The translations under genes were made by a program, and so were the position numbers. This document shows positions 1-11,612 of a stretch of 64,000 nt of DNA, piece after piece. Location of the stretch: contig NC_080428.1 in the NCBI RefSeq assembly GCF_029873635.1, forward strand, positions 70,100,966 through 70,164,965, in the 5' to 3' direction. The notes beneath the pieces were generated by a model, which was given only the letters and a program-made list of their open reading frames with translations, searched no databases and had not been told where the DNA came from. The stretch is from Malania oleifera. Taxonomy: Eukaryota; Streptophyta; Magnoliopsida; Santalales; Ximeniaceae. The first letter of the stretch is position 1. Each line of letters opens with the position of its first letter.

Positions 1-1924
1 GGTTTCATGATTGAGTGAAAATTATTGGGCTAGCCACCAAATCACTTTACATCTTAATACGAACAATAGATTTTAGATATTTTTTAATAGATAATTTTTA
101 ATTTAAAATTATTTAAAATATAATGTAATTAGACCGTCAAATTAATAATTTTTCATAATTGAAGGAGATTTCTCTATAATGTTTGACACCTGCAATAAAT
201 AAATTTGTTTCATTTTTTAAAAAAAATATAAAGAGTAGATCAATATTTTTACATTTTGTAGCTATATATTTTTTAAATATAAAATAAGAGATGAACTAAT
301 CTCATTATTATTATAGTCTGCTTTCTAATAAATTATTATGAGGAATTTTTTTTATTGTTATTCATAAAGTACTCTTTTTCCAAAAAAAATTTGCAATTTT
401 TGTTTAATTTACCGTTAGTTAAAGAAAATTACTATAATCTAATGCTTTGCACAAATAATATTGTTTATTTGAATTTATAATTTAGTATTTTTAAAAAATT
501 AAACTTTGAACAAAATAAAATAATTCACAATAACCTAATATGGCTTATTCATTTTTTGTTACTTGGAATTACGGATTATAATATTTTTACAACATTTCAA
601 TATATATATATTTGCTTTAGTTTGCATAAAAACTTAAAAACATGTAAAAATTACTAACTTATTTAAATAATCAGAATTTCAATTATGTAAAAAAGTATTA
701 AAATGATTAATTTAATAGGAGAAATGGTATCAGCCAAATGATTTTTTTTTTTTTTTGGCATAATATTCTTTAGAAATTTTAATTCATGCATCAGAAATAA
801 ATAATAATTAGTGTGGACACCAGATTCTATCCAGGGTACTAATGAAGAAAGATTGCGGTTCCCAAACGAAGAAAAAAAAATTTAAGTAAAAGGAAAAGCA
901 GTTAAAATACAGAATCGTCACCTTATTTTTTTGACAAATATATGAAAAATAAATAAAAATCCTGAAAAAAGGTTTGTGAAAACTAGATTTAAAGTTTGAG
1001 AATATATTTATGCATAGAGAAGGTGATAGGCCGATTATATTAGTGATAATCAATGACACTCGCTTGCATAACGGTTATCGCAATTACACGTGTGTTGCCT
1101 TCACCAAAATAAAAAAAAGAGAGAAGATTCCATAGAAAAATATCTTTTATGGTCTCAGTGTTACATCTTTATTTGAGCACTCTGATATGACTTCAAGAAG
1201 TCTAGAATATTACTGTAAAAAAGATTGATCTTAAAATCCTATGTTTTGATGAAAACATGATAGTGAAAGTGATGGTAATAGATAAATGAAAACAATTGAT
1301 TTGAAAAACGTCGAACTTATATTACCGATATAAAAAATCAAGAGTTTTAGAAAAGGGGACTAAGTTTGTACTACTAGTATTTGAAAATGATGAGTCAAAA
1401 TAATTATTTTAGAAATAAAAGTTTAAGTTTAAAAGTATGGTGAAATGCATTGGTTTTAGAAAAAGTTAGGTTTCATCATTGACCTATTGAAAATCAAGAA
1501 AAACATTAAAGAATAATGAAAAAGTTTAGGATTTTTCAAAACATTTTTAGAAAACAAAAAAACTCCAAAGACTAAATAAAAGACATGGTTCATTCGATTT
1601 AATTCAATGGATTGAAGTCATAATTTTTTTCAAATTATATATAATTTTCAAATGTTGAAATCTCTGTCATGCCTAGGGATAGGGGAACAAGGACTATACT
1701 GTTAAATTTATCTTTTTATCCCATCATCATCCAACTTAATAGACAAAAACTCACATTGTTTGAGATTTTTCATATTTCGCTGCAAAAATTTTAATTTTTT
1801 ACTATAAGAGCAAAATATTGTCGTAAAAATTTATAAATATTGACAATTTATTTGAATGTTTATTTCTTTTTTGTAAATATATGTCTCCTCGTCAAAGAAA
1901 TTAAAAAAAATAATAAAAAAAATG
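1..1924. other. AT-rich non-coding DNA, nothing recognised
   Basis: Very AT-rich sequence with many A and T runs. The only open frame of note is 83 codons on the minus strand (808-1059). It is low-complexity, rich in Phe, Ile and Ser, and looks like chance. No domain, LTR end or RNA gene was seen. It may be old transposon debris or plain intergenic DNA. Confidence 0.6.
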
Positions 1925-2225
1925 GGCGGGCTTCCCATTAATTTTTAGCGCCTAAAATTTAGATGTGCTAGAGAATTAACACACAGCTGCAAGCCCGCAA
2001 GGGGCAATATGCGCGGCCAGCAAGCGAGGGGAAATGTCGACATTGAGCCACAATAGTAAGGCCGTATACGACCAGCAAGTAAGGGGGATACACGGCGCTC
2101 AGCGCGCACGCAGAGGCAGGAGAGATAGCCGGCATTGAGCGCACACAACGGGGGCCGGGATTGAGGCAGTCGGAGATTGTTGCAGACGGCCGCGCAACTG
2201 GCGGATTGATCGCCTCTCAACCTTT
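1925..2225. other. GC-rich island of unknown origin
   Basis: About 300 bp with much higher GC and CpG than the flanks, with sharp borders. It contains loosely repeated phrases (GCCAGCAAGCGAGGGG and GACCAGCAAGTAAGGGG). A 91-codon minus-strand frame (1945-2220) is Cys/Arg/Leu-rich and I do not recognise it. It could be a captured gene fragment or part of an unclassified transposon. No promoter or splice context supports a gene. Confidence 0.45.
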
Positions 2226-2375
2226 CTTGTTGAATAAATTAGTAGTGGCACATTAGAATGTATTTTGTTTCTATTTCTTATCTAATTTGTAGGAATTGAT
2301 TAGCATGATGCTAGTCATGCGTAGGAGTTGTTTAGCATGATGTTCGAAATGAGCTGAGAGATTACGCTTAAATTT

Positions 2376-3500
2376 CTCTGATACCAAATAATTAAATAGC
2401 AAAAAATCTCCAAACATATTACCAAAGTAACTAAAGTATCCTAATATAACAATAAATATATCCCAATATCATAGTTCAGAACTTATCTAAAATATAAATA
2501 AAATATCAATAATATCTCCAATATCGATTTAATACATCCTTAGGAATTTTAAAATAAACTAGGATAACTAAATAAACCTTTAATCTAAACTTCTCTATCT
2601 AGTCTCACACACGCTTCCACTACGCTACTCTATTTACCGTCATACTCCACAAGGCATCTGAAAAATGTTAGAATATTCATGTGGTAAGACATCTCTTAGT
2701 AAGGGGAATAAATTATGACAAATATTTTTGGTAAATTAATTGATTGATTATAGTATGTGAAATTGAGAATATAGTGTATAGTTTTGGAAATTATGACATG
2801 GGCATTTTCCTTATGATTATTATATTATGATTATCAATCAAAAATTGTGTAACATAAGGAATATGAAATAATAGTTTTACATTGGGAATGTGATGAAATG
2901 AAATATATATAAATGTGTGTTATACAGATGATTTTATACAGAAATTATGTTACAAGATATACAAATATGTTTCCATACAGATACGATAATATGAGATATA
3001 CTAATATGTTTTACATAAATATGAAAATATGAGAAACTTGGATATGTTTTATATAGATATGATGATATGAGATTTAAACATATTATGTTTCATACAGAAA
3101 TGATGATACATGATGTACACAGAGATGTTTATATAGAAATGTTGAATTGAGATATATACAGACATTTTTTATATAGAGGTGGTGTTATGAGATGTATACA
3201 GACACAATTTATACAGATATAATGAAATGAAGATAGGTATAGACATGATGAGATATACACAGATGTGATAAAATATATATATACAGAATTATAGTATGAT
3301 AGTTCTAATACTGAATTGTGAAAATGATGTTCCTGCTAATGCCGATGGGGAGGTATGCTCAGTATGGAAATTGTGTAATGATGTTCCTACTAATTCCGAT
3401 GGGGAGGTATGCTTAGTATCTAAATTGTGTTGTAATGTTCTTATTGATGCCCATGGGAAGGTATGTCATAACAACCTACTATTTATTTTTCAGTTCTGAT
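2376..3500 (-). mobile_element. Eroded LTR remnant with PBS-like site
   Basis: CTCTGATACCA at 2376-2386 is the reverse complement of a tRNA-Met type primer binding site. The following sequence carries the dyad block TAAGACATCTCTTA followed by GTAAGG (2685-2698), which is found in the other LTRs of this window in minus orientation. From about 2750 to 3300 it becomes degenerate ATATGAGATATAC-type repeats. I infer a decayed minus-strand LTR. Its boundaries and TSD could not be fixed. Confidence 0.35.
3326..3468. repeat. 54-bp tandem repeat, about 2.7 copies
   Basis: Units begin at 3326, 3380 and 3434, an exact 54-bp spacing. Each has the core GATGTTCCT...GATGGGGAGGTATG. Because 54 is divisible by three, the repeat stays open as a 67-codon frame (3296-3499), but composition and context give no support for a protein. 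LTRs in this window often carry internal tandem repeats, so this is probably LTR-internal. Confidence 0.75.
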
Positions 3501-4143
3501 CTTTTTTTCTTTTTTTTTTATACTGTAAAATTTATAATGCTCTGATACCTACTAGATTAAACTAAACCATCAACCTAAGCAATGAGAAGCGGAATTCATA
3601 TAAACACAATCAAGAAAATATACAATACCAGAGTACTAAAATGTTCCCCAAAATATACATATATATGTTTGTTTCCCAAAATACCCTAAACTGGGCTAGG
3701 GCTATACATAAATACTCCAAAAAATACTAACTCTACTAATAGGACAATACTGAAGCCCCTCTATCTACGAGCTTGATCTGCTCGCCTACCTGGATCACCT
3801 GAAAATTGTTAAAGTAATGAGATGAGACGACGCTCAGTAAGATGAAATATGTTATTGCTAGTGTGTGGCAAATGAGTTACAATACTATGAAAATCTGTTT
3901 CTATATAATCGTGTAAAACTGAATCTGTAAATACAGTACAAATAATATAACCACCACCTTTTCCATGTTGTTTAACATATCTGTGTTTTAGGTTTCTATA
4001 CATAATACTTTTAATATAGATATACATATATTCCCTATTTATTTGAAACTATACATACATCTGAAAACTTCCCTACATGGATAATTGTATGTCATGATTT
4101 AACCCCTCATAACAGGGTTGTGCGACCAGTAGGCGAGATCTAT

Positions 4144-5943
4144 TGTAAGAACTCGAACCGTGATAGATGGGTTTAAATAATTAAGAGAGGGGTAAAATTG
4201 GTATTTGAATAGGTTTTGTCGACGAAGCCAAGAGTTCGTCGACGAAGGTCATGCATCTCTCGTCAACGAAGTTCAAAGGCTCGTCGACGAGGAGAAGCCG
4301 AGGAGTTTCGGGAACCGGTGATATCAGGATTCGTGAATGAATCCTCCGTCTCATCGACGAGAGGACTATAGAGCCTCGTCGATGAGGACACCATCTCGTC
4401 GACGAGTTTGCCTGGGTCAAAGGGGGTATAAATAGAAATTTCATTACTTAACCATTAAGAAACTCAAATATCTTCTCTTTCTAGAACTCTCCCTACTCTT
4501 CATCTCTCTAGATTTCTTCGTTGTTCGTCGCTAAAATCATGAATTTGAAGTTACCACGAGGATCGTGCAAGGATTCTTTACAAGTTCTATGGATCGGAAT
4601 CCCGTTTCGGAGATTTTTGGGTTTTGCGAAAAATCGAGGTAAGGCTCGGTTTTCAATTCTGATTTGATAGTTTAGTAAAGAACAGCCTTGTAAGTATATT
4701 TTGTACTGTGATTTGTAGGTTTTGGAATTTGGCTCACTGTTTAGGGGCCTTGGAGTTTGGGATTTGTTATTCGGGGAAAAAGTAAGGGGAATTGTGTTTA
4801 TATCGGTTATTTTCGAAATCGGACTCGGTGGAACTGTGGTCCACGGCCCTGTGTGTGTTTTGGCTACTCATTTGGGGCGATCTAATGGTAAAAACTATGG
4901 GTTTTTCATGATTACAGTTTTGGGAAAAAGGGGGCGACGGGCTGCATCCTTGGTTTTGTTGAAAACCGAACGTATATGTTGATTTATACTGTGTTATAGG
5001 GATGACCATGCCTTGACTTGTTTTAAACTGTATATGTTTGGAAAACCATGATTTAGATTACCAAATGGGTGTGGTTTTTTTGGTTATATGAGCATGCATG
5101 TGTGTGTATGATTGTTTAAATGCTAGTAGGAATGCGGTTATGAATTGTTCCAGGTATTGAGAGTGTCCGGCTCTATATCCAAGGGCGTATGAAATCGCTG
5201 GCCATAGATTGGCAGAGGTTCGGCTCTATATCCAAGGGCGTGAGCCTATTCTGACAGATCAGGCCGAAGGGTGTGGATCCACCAGTTTAATGCCGGTACG
5301 ATGTCATGGGAGTCGAGGACTAGCCATGTGCTAGTTGGCTATGGGCCAACGCCGTATGTCGCGAGCCGGCTTCGAGCTGATGGGTGTGACGACGCCAAGA
5401 TTGCTGATCATGTGTGTGTGTGCTTGTAAGCACTGTTGTGAAATTAGTACTGGACTGCATTTAACTGCGTGTATGTTCTATCATGATAATACTCAAATGC
5501 CACACACCGAGATAACTTATATTCTTCCTTACTGAGAAGTGTCTCACCCCTACTATACGTACATTTTTATAGGTCCTTCGAGTAACCGGAACTAACGTCT
5601 TGGTGTAGGGAGCGTAGTGGCCAGTGTACTGCGGGTAGCGCTTAGGTAAGTGCTAGGACTTGTATTTTGTGGGTTGCCATTTTGGGTTATGTTGGGCACC
5701 CGGTTGTACACTATTTGATGGAACCTTGATTCTGTTCTTGTATAGACTTTGGTATAGTACTGCATATGTATATAGTATGGCCTTTTTCCGCTGCGTATAT
5801 TTTGTTATGTTTGGATGTGTATAGGATGTCTGGGAACCCCACGGGGTCGAACCCTCATCCTTTGTACTGTATCTCTAGATGTCTTGTATGATACAGGTAC
5901 TGGTAGATTACATGGGTCCCATTTCAGGGTTCGGGGCGTGACA
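4144..5943 (+). mobile_element. Solo LTR L1 (1.8 kb), nested
   Basis: Starts TGTAAGAACTCG and ends GGGGCGTGACA. It is flanked by a perfect 5-bp target duplication TCTAT (4139-4143 and 5944-5948). It matches the two LTRs of element B in sequence and length. The interrupted host reads continuously across the site (AGGCGAGA/TCTAT/CCTGGC) as part of the larger minus-strand LTR. A solo LTR with a TSD implies LTR-LTR recombination after insertion. Open frames inside it (4722-4982, 5335-5535) are not genes. Confidence 0.9.
4216..4435 (+). promoter_or_regulatory. Palindrome cluster and TATA box of L1
   Basis: Three exact TCGTCGACGA cores plus at least four one- or two-base variants lie between 4216 and 4410. 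They are followed by TATAAATAG at 4427-4435. The layout is that of a U3 promoter region. Confidence 0.7.
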
Positions 5944-6933
5944 TCTATCCTGGCTGGCTGACCAGGATAAACCACTATACTCCATCAATCTGATCAACCC
6001 TCCTCAACCTATATCTAATGGGGAGCCTGTCCACATGTGGGCATGTGATCGACCTACTACCACGTATTATCTAAATAGGTGGTTGCACTCTATTTTGTGT
6101 ATAGCAACAGTACCATGCTCTGTAAATTGTATTTGTAATGTCCTTTAGGGTCTAATACTATATAATACATCTCTATATACAACTATCTGTTTTACCATGA
6201 TTCTGTACTGTATTAACCATGACGCTGTGATAAACTGTATCTATATCAATTGTATTTCTGAAATGAACTGTAAAACTGTATGTCATGGTACTGTAAATTG
6301 TAATCATGGTATTCTGTAATTACTATAAAACATATCCACTATCTGTATATTCTGTAAAACATAACTCTAAAAAATATTATAAAACATGATTCTCTACTAT
6401 ATCTATATTCTCAAGACACACAGTAATGTAAAACATATTATTCATAATTGTTAAATTGTATAAAGATCTGTTATGAATAATAACTTGGTAAAAATGTATA
6501 TTTCATATTGAAAATCATTCTAAAATTGCCTAACATAGCATATTTCCCTTACTTGATTCTTGCTAAAATCCCCTTATTATGACGGGTCTTACACCTACAG
6601 GGTTCTCCATTCAACACCCTGAAAACCATATATCTCATAACAAAATATTACTATTTCTACGTCTACAACATTTCCTACAACTACTGGAAAGTCAAATTTC
6701 AACAAAAATGTCTTACCCTAAATTTAGGATGAAATCCAACTTTATCCCATCGACGATCCGCTCTGGCAGACTTGAAGAGAACGTCCCCAGGAGCATCGTG
6801 GTGGCCTCAGATCGTTGATTCAGTGACTAATAGGGCCAGAATCGAAGAGAGGAGAGGAAGGAACCGTAGGGAGGAGAGAAAGAGAGAGAGAGGGTTTCGG
6901 TGAATTTTCTACGCAAGAAAATGAGTTTAGCAC

Positions 6934-7093
6934 TATTTATACTATGACCTTCATCGACGAGCCACGTCATCTCGTTAACGAGGTCACGAAGGAGGTTCAT
7001 CGACGAACACCATCTCCTTATTGACGAATTTCAAAGTTTAGAAACAGGCTCTCGGTATCTTCTCGTCGACGAAACTTGTCTTCGTTGACGAAG
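6934..7093 (-). promoter_or_regulatory. Palindrome cluster and TATA box of element A 3' LTR
   Basis: On the minus strand, variants of the TTCGTCGACGAA palindrome (one exact TCGTCGACGA core) occupy 6951-7093. They lie upstream of a TATAAATA box (6934-6941). Confidence 0.65.
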
Positions 7094-7172
7094 TCGGCTG
7101 TCTCCTTCTGTTACTGTTTTCATTTTCCTCTCTCTTTATTATTTAAATACCATTATTCTTCAGATCGTTACA

Positions 7173-7185
7173 TTCTCCCCTCCTT
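7173..7185 (-). other. Polypurine tract of element A
   Basis: AAGGAGGGGAGAA on the minus strand abuts the LTR start TGTAACG. This is the standard plus-strand primer position for an LTR retrotransposon and fixes the element's orientation. Confidence 0.85.
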
Positions 7186-7422
7186 ATAAAATTTCGTCAT
7201 CAAAATTTACTATTCATATAGCTCATCATCCCTTAAAGGCAAAACGGTCTACTTATTTTATTACCTGCCCTCACTTATTGCAGAGGAATATCATGGTTAC
7301 ATGGGTAGTTCTGGGAGATTACATATATAAAAGAAGATTCCCCCAAAACCAAAATACTACCTATCCTATACACTACATTACAATTCCATTGTTTAAACAA
7401 AATAAAATTACTATTACCTTAT

Positions 7423-7860
7423 TTATACATCACTGTTGTATTCACTAAGCAAGTGGGGATATTTCCGTCTGATCTCATCTTCAAGCTCCCACGAGGCTTC
7501 TTCTATCGCGTGATCCCTCCACAGGACTTTTACTAGTAGTATCTTTTTATTACGCAATTCTTGTTCTTTTCTATCTAAGATCTGTACTGGAGCTTCCTTA
7601 TATGCTAGATCATCACTGAGTTCCAATTCTGCATAGCTGATGATATGGGAAGGATCTGGGACGTATTTCCTTAACATAGAAATATGACACACGTCGTGAA
7701 TCCTGAATAGAGATGGCGGTAAAGCTAGCCAATAGGCAACTGACCCAATCTTATCGAGTATCTCAAATGGGTTAATGAACCTAGGGCTCAACTTCCCTTT
7801 CCTCCCAAATCTCGTGATTCCCTTCAGCGGTACTATTTTCAGAAATACTTGATCACCCAC
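7423..7860 (-). pseudogene. Element A integrase C-terminal domain
   Basis: A continuous 145-codon segment. It starts with the GDQVFLK motif, followed by a GPY/F-like stretch (FGRKGKLSPRFINPFEIL, about residues 18-35), then a chromodomain-like tail with KVLWRDH and WELEDE. This region binds DNA or chromatin in chromoviral integrases and guides integration. It is the longest undamaged piece of the polyprotein but is out of frame with the upstream catalytic core. Confidence 0.8.
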
Positions 7861-7941
7861 TTCAAATTCCAGTTCCCAGCAACGAGTATCTGCGTAGCTT
7901 TTCTATCGATTCTGTACTGCACTGATTCGATCTCAAATGAG

Positions 7942-8798
7942 TCAGACTTTATCGTACGCCTGCTGAACTATCTCTAACCCCAAAACTCGCCTCTCATCTA
8001 GCTCACTCAAGTATAGAGGGGAACGACACTTCCTACCATATAGTTCTTCATAAGGAGCCATACCTATGCTAGCCTGATAACTGTTGTTGTAAGCAAATTC
8101 TGCCATTCCCCAAAATTCAATGCACCACTCGCAACATATCCTTAAGTACCTCAATCGTTCTCTCTGTCTAACCGTCCATCTGAGGATGGAAAGTGGTGTT
8201 GAATGCTAGTTGATTCCCCAATGCCTTCTACAAACTTCTCCAGAACTGTAATGTAAAACATGGATCATGGTCTGAGACTATGGATACTGGCACTCCATGG
8301 GGTCGAACAATCTCCTGTATGTAAATCTCTGCTAACCTGTTTATAGGGTACCTTAATGGGCAGAAAGTGCATTATCTTTGTCAACCTATCAACAATTACC
8401 CAGATGGCATTCTGACCATGCGGCACTGGCGGTAACCCAGTAACAAAATCCATGGATACATGGTCCTACATCCATTCAGGAATGAAAGGTGGCTGCAATT
8501 GATAAACTAGCCTCTGGTGCTCAGCCTTAAGCTGCTGGAACGTCAAACACCGCTGTACAAATTCTATTATTTCCCTCTTCATGCCACTCCACCAAAAATA
8601 CTCCTGCAGATCCCTATACATTTTCGTACTGCCAGGATGAACAATGTATAGAGATCTGTGTGCCTCCTTTAAAATCGTCTTCCTGATGCTGTCAATTGCA
8701 GGCACACACAATCTGGTGCGAAATCTCAAAGCCCCATCGTCAAAAATACTGAATTTTTCTCTCTGACCCTCATGTATTCTGGCTATCACTTTTGCCAA
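7942..8798 (-). pseudogene. Element A integrase zinc finger and catalytic core
   Basis: The segment 8466-8798 holds the HHCC finger region (H-P-G-S-T-K-M-Y then W-W-S-G-M-K). The last Cys of the finger is replaced by Phe (CLTFQQ where CLTCQQ is usual). The segment 8265-8453 carries the first catalytic Asp (VIVDRLTK). The second Asp (VSDHDP) and the Glu after the FHPQ motif can be read in adjacent frames before 8154. Stops at former CAG codons and frame changes disrupt it. Confidence 0.8.
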
Positions 8799-8869
8799 TT
8801 TTGGATCATTCCCCTAAGCGGTTTTAATCCTTTTACAAAGTGTAGGTTGTACAACCAGACTGGTAATGC

Positions 8870-9240
8870 CTAAGGATCATCTGGTACTAATTCCACGCTG
8901 AGCCTTTCCAAGTTCATTTGAATTGGGTGCTGAACTACTGCTGCTAGTTGTGCCATATCTTCTGATTTATGGTTCAAAGCATCAACTACCACATTTGCTT
9001 TACTAGGGTGGTAACTAATGGTGTAGTCGTAATCCTTGATGAGTTCCAACCATCTCCTCTGATGCATATTCAACTTTTTCTGTGTAAAGAAGTACTTTAG
9101 GCTCTTGTGATTAGAAAATATTTCACATTTCTCGTCATATAAGTAATGTCTCCAGATCTTCAGTGCATGTACAGCCGCAGCCAATTCCAGATCGTGAGTA
9201 GGGTAGTTCTTTTCATATTCTTTTAACTACTTGGACACAT
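8870..9240 (-). pseudogene. Element A RNase H domain
   Basis: The 104-codon segment 8870-9184 contains [10 protein letters not shown], the [13 protein letters not shown] motif (usually TDHKSL; here the catalytic-type Asp is Asn) and the end motif VVDALNHKS (usually VADALSRKS). RNase H would degrade the RNA strand during reverse transcription. A stop separates it from the upstream part near 9225. Confidence 0.8.
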
Positions 9241-9395
9241 ACGTCACCACCCTACCATGCTGCATCAGTACACAACTGAGTCCTCTCAAAGACACGTCAC
9301 TGTAAATCACATAACCATCACCTCCTGATGGAATCATCAGTACTGGTGCAGTGATGAGCCGCTACTTTAATTCCTGGAAACTCTACTCGCATTTT

Positions 9396-10135
9396 TCATC
9401 CCACACAAACTTTGGCATTTTTCCTAGTTAAACATGTGAGGAGCCCTGACAAAGCTGAAAACCCTTTAACAAACCAACGGTAATAACCCGCGAGTCCCAA
9501 GAAACTTCTAACTTCCTGCACGTTCTTCAGCCTGACCCATTTCACTACTGCATCAATCTTGCTAGGATCCACTGAAATATCGTCTCCTGAGATCACGTGG
9601 CCTAAAAATGCAACTTTATCAAGTCAAAACTCACATTTGATAAAATTGGCATAAAGTTTCTCTTCCTTGAGTGTCTGCAGAACCTGTCTCAAATGCACCT
9701 CATGATTTTCAAAACTCCTCGAGTACACCAGTATATCATCAATAAAAACTACTACAAATTGATCTAGGTACTGGTGAAAAACTCTATTCATCAAGTCCAT
9801 GAACACAGCTGGGGCATTCGTCAGACCAAAAGGCATAATGATAATTTCATAGTGCCCGTACTTGGTCTTGAAGGCTATCTTTGCACTACCTTTACTCTCA
9901 CCCGATGATAACCTGATCTGAGGTCGATCTTGGAATACACTCGTGTGCCCTGGAGCTGATCAAACAGATCATTGATATGGGGTAGAGGATATTTATTTTT
10001 AATAGTAACCTTGTTTATTTCCCTGTAATCAATACACATCCTTAAAGACCCGTCTTTCTTCTTTATAAACAACACTGGAGCTCCCCATGGCGATACACTG
10101 GGTCGTATAAATCCCCTATTCAGCAAGTCTTGCAA
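9396..10135 (-). pseudogene. Element A reverse transcriptase
   Basis: Three consecutive segments (9875-10135, 9624-9836, 9396-9596) cover the RT palm. Visible motifs are [52 protein letters not shown] and the catalytic [10 protein letters not shown], followed by the thumb motif [12 protein letters not shown]. Both catalytic aspartates are present. Two frame changes separate the pieces, so the enzyme cannot be made as one protein. Confidence 0.9.
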
Positions 10136-10940
10136 CTAATTCTTCAATTCTCTTAATTCAACTGGAGCCATACGATAAGAAACCTTAGAGATCGGCGCTG
10201 TCCCTGGAGGCAAATCTATAGGAAAATCCACCTCGCGTTCGGGAGGCAACCCTAGTAGCTCCTCTGGAAAAATATCTGGAAATTCTCGTACGACTGGGGT
10301 ACTATCGAGCTTCAATTCATTCTCTGACGCTTCCTTTGCAAAATCCACAAACCCCCGACTTCCGTCTCGGAGTAGTCGGCTTACCTGTATAGCGAATACC
10401 AACTGCGATGGCGCACGTACACGTGAACCAGTAAACCTAAATTCTTTCTCACTAGGGGGTTTGAAAACTACTTTTTTCTGATAACAATCAATATTGGCAT
10501 GATTAGTTGCCAACCAATCCATACCCAGTATTACATCAAACCCACACATCTCAAACACAATCAGGTCTGCTGGTAACACTGTCCCCTGAATTTCTATAGG
10601 ATAACCTCTGAGTACTCTCTGACACCGTATCACTGACCCTGACGTGTAGCTACTAGTAATTCCATATCTAATAATTGGGTCTCACTTCCAGATAATTTAA
10701 CGTAGGATGCGGAGACAAATGAATGTGTAGCACCTAAATCAAATAAAACAATAACGAAATGTGATAAAACAGTAAAAGTACCTGTCACCACATCCGCGGT
10801 AGCCTCAGCATCACCCGGTGTCAATGCGTAAACCCTCGTCGGGGCCGCATTCCTTTACTGTCCTCCACGAGGCGCCTGATATCCTCCCTGATAGGGCTTG
10901 GGAGCTGGGACCTCATCTAGTGGACCTGGGCATGCACGTA
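10136..10940 (-). pseudogene. Element A second protease module and linker to RT
   Basis: The segment 10630-10824 carries the retropepsin signature with the active-site triad changed (LFDLGATHSF; DSG is expected). The segment 10136-10633 holds the C-terminal half (ILGMDWL, then VFKPPSEKEF) and the linker with PPEREVDF-IDLPPGTAPISK that leads into RT. A one-frame shift divides them. The upstream edge runs into zinc-knuckle-like sequence near 10925-10939 and then jumps abruptly to linker sequence of the first protease copy. Confidence 0.75.
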
Positions 10941-11515
10941 CTAGCAATTTTCAATTCATTCTCTAACATCTCCTTCACAACTACCACAAACCCCTAACAA
11001 CCACTCAGCAGTAGTCTCTTGGCCTAGATAGCTGAAACTAGCTGAGGCGGGGATTGCACTCGCGACCCTACGAACTTGAATTCTACTCATCCCGGAGGTT
11101 TGAATATCACTTCTTGTGAATGACACTCTATGTTGGCAAAATTAGCTGCTAGTCTATCCATGCCGAAGAACACATTGAACTCGTGCATATCCAGCACTAT
11201 TAAATCGGCAGATAGAATTTCCCCTTGAATATCAACTGAACAACCCCGGAGTACCCCACTACACCTCACTGCCAACCCAGTTGGTGTAAATACCAACAGT
11301 TCAATATTCAACAACTGTGTTCCTGCCCCACATAGTCTAACGCACCCCGAAGACACAAACGAGTGTGTAGCTCCTGAATCAAACAATGCAATAACTTTAA
11401 AAGAAAGCATACTAACCATACCTGTCACCACGTCACCGGCTGTCTTAGCATCATCCGGTGTCAGAGCGAACACTCTGGCTAGAGCCATATTCCTCTGTTG
11501 GCCCCCACGTGGCAC
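10941..11515 (-). pseudogene. Element A first protease module (duplicate)
   Basis: The continuous segment 11087-11515 starts at ALARVFALTPDDA and carries an intact LFDSGATHSFVS active site and the flap-side motif (here FFGMDRL). Below it, 10941-11086 is a second copy of the protease-RT linker (matching about 10310-10440). The two protease modules differ at many positions, by eye roughly a quarter to a third of bases. That fits fusion of two subfamilies better than a recent tandem duplication. Confidence 0.75.
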
Positions 11516-11570
11516 CTAATAACCTCCCTAGTATGGTCTAGGAGTTGGAGCTGCATTTGGTGGTTTAGGG

Positions 11571-11612
11571 CAGTTTCGCACCATGTGCCCCGGTCTACTG
11601 CAACAGTAGCAG
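11571..11612 (-). other. Zinc knuckle (CCHC) of element A gag
   Basis: On the minus strand the codons spell C-Y-C-C-S-R-P-G-H-M-V-R-N-C, a perfect C-X2-C-X4-H-X4-C nucleocapsid knuckle. This motif binds the genomic RNA in gag. It lies directly upstream of the first protease copy. Confidence 0.8.

Larger units (their letters stand above)
3555..7172 (-). mobile_element. LTR at the 3' end of gypsy element A, interrupted
   Basis: On the minus strand this LTR begins TGTAACGATC at 7172, directly next to a polypurine tract, and runs down to about 3555. It is split by solo LTR L1. Its sequence matches the LTR family of L4 and E (for example the block reading TTAGGCGAGCAGATC). It is not the same subfamily as the LTR at the other end of element A (12818-14828). 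Directly below its end, 3541-3550 reads CTCTGATACC. That resembles a primer binding site and hints that the LTR was once shared with another element. Without L1 and its TSD it is about 1.81 kb. Confidence 0.65.

Noticed and set aside
3296..3499. 67-codon repeat protein
   Set aside because: The frame is open only because the 54-bp repeat is a multiple of three. No start context or homology.
4722..5535. Small proteins around 4722-4982 and 5335-5535, and their relatives at 26333-26696, 29136-29354 and 39389-39759
   Set aside because: They recur in every copy of one LTR family, on whichever strand the LTR lies, and are cut by stops in other copies. They are LTR-internal open frames.
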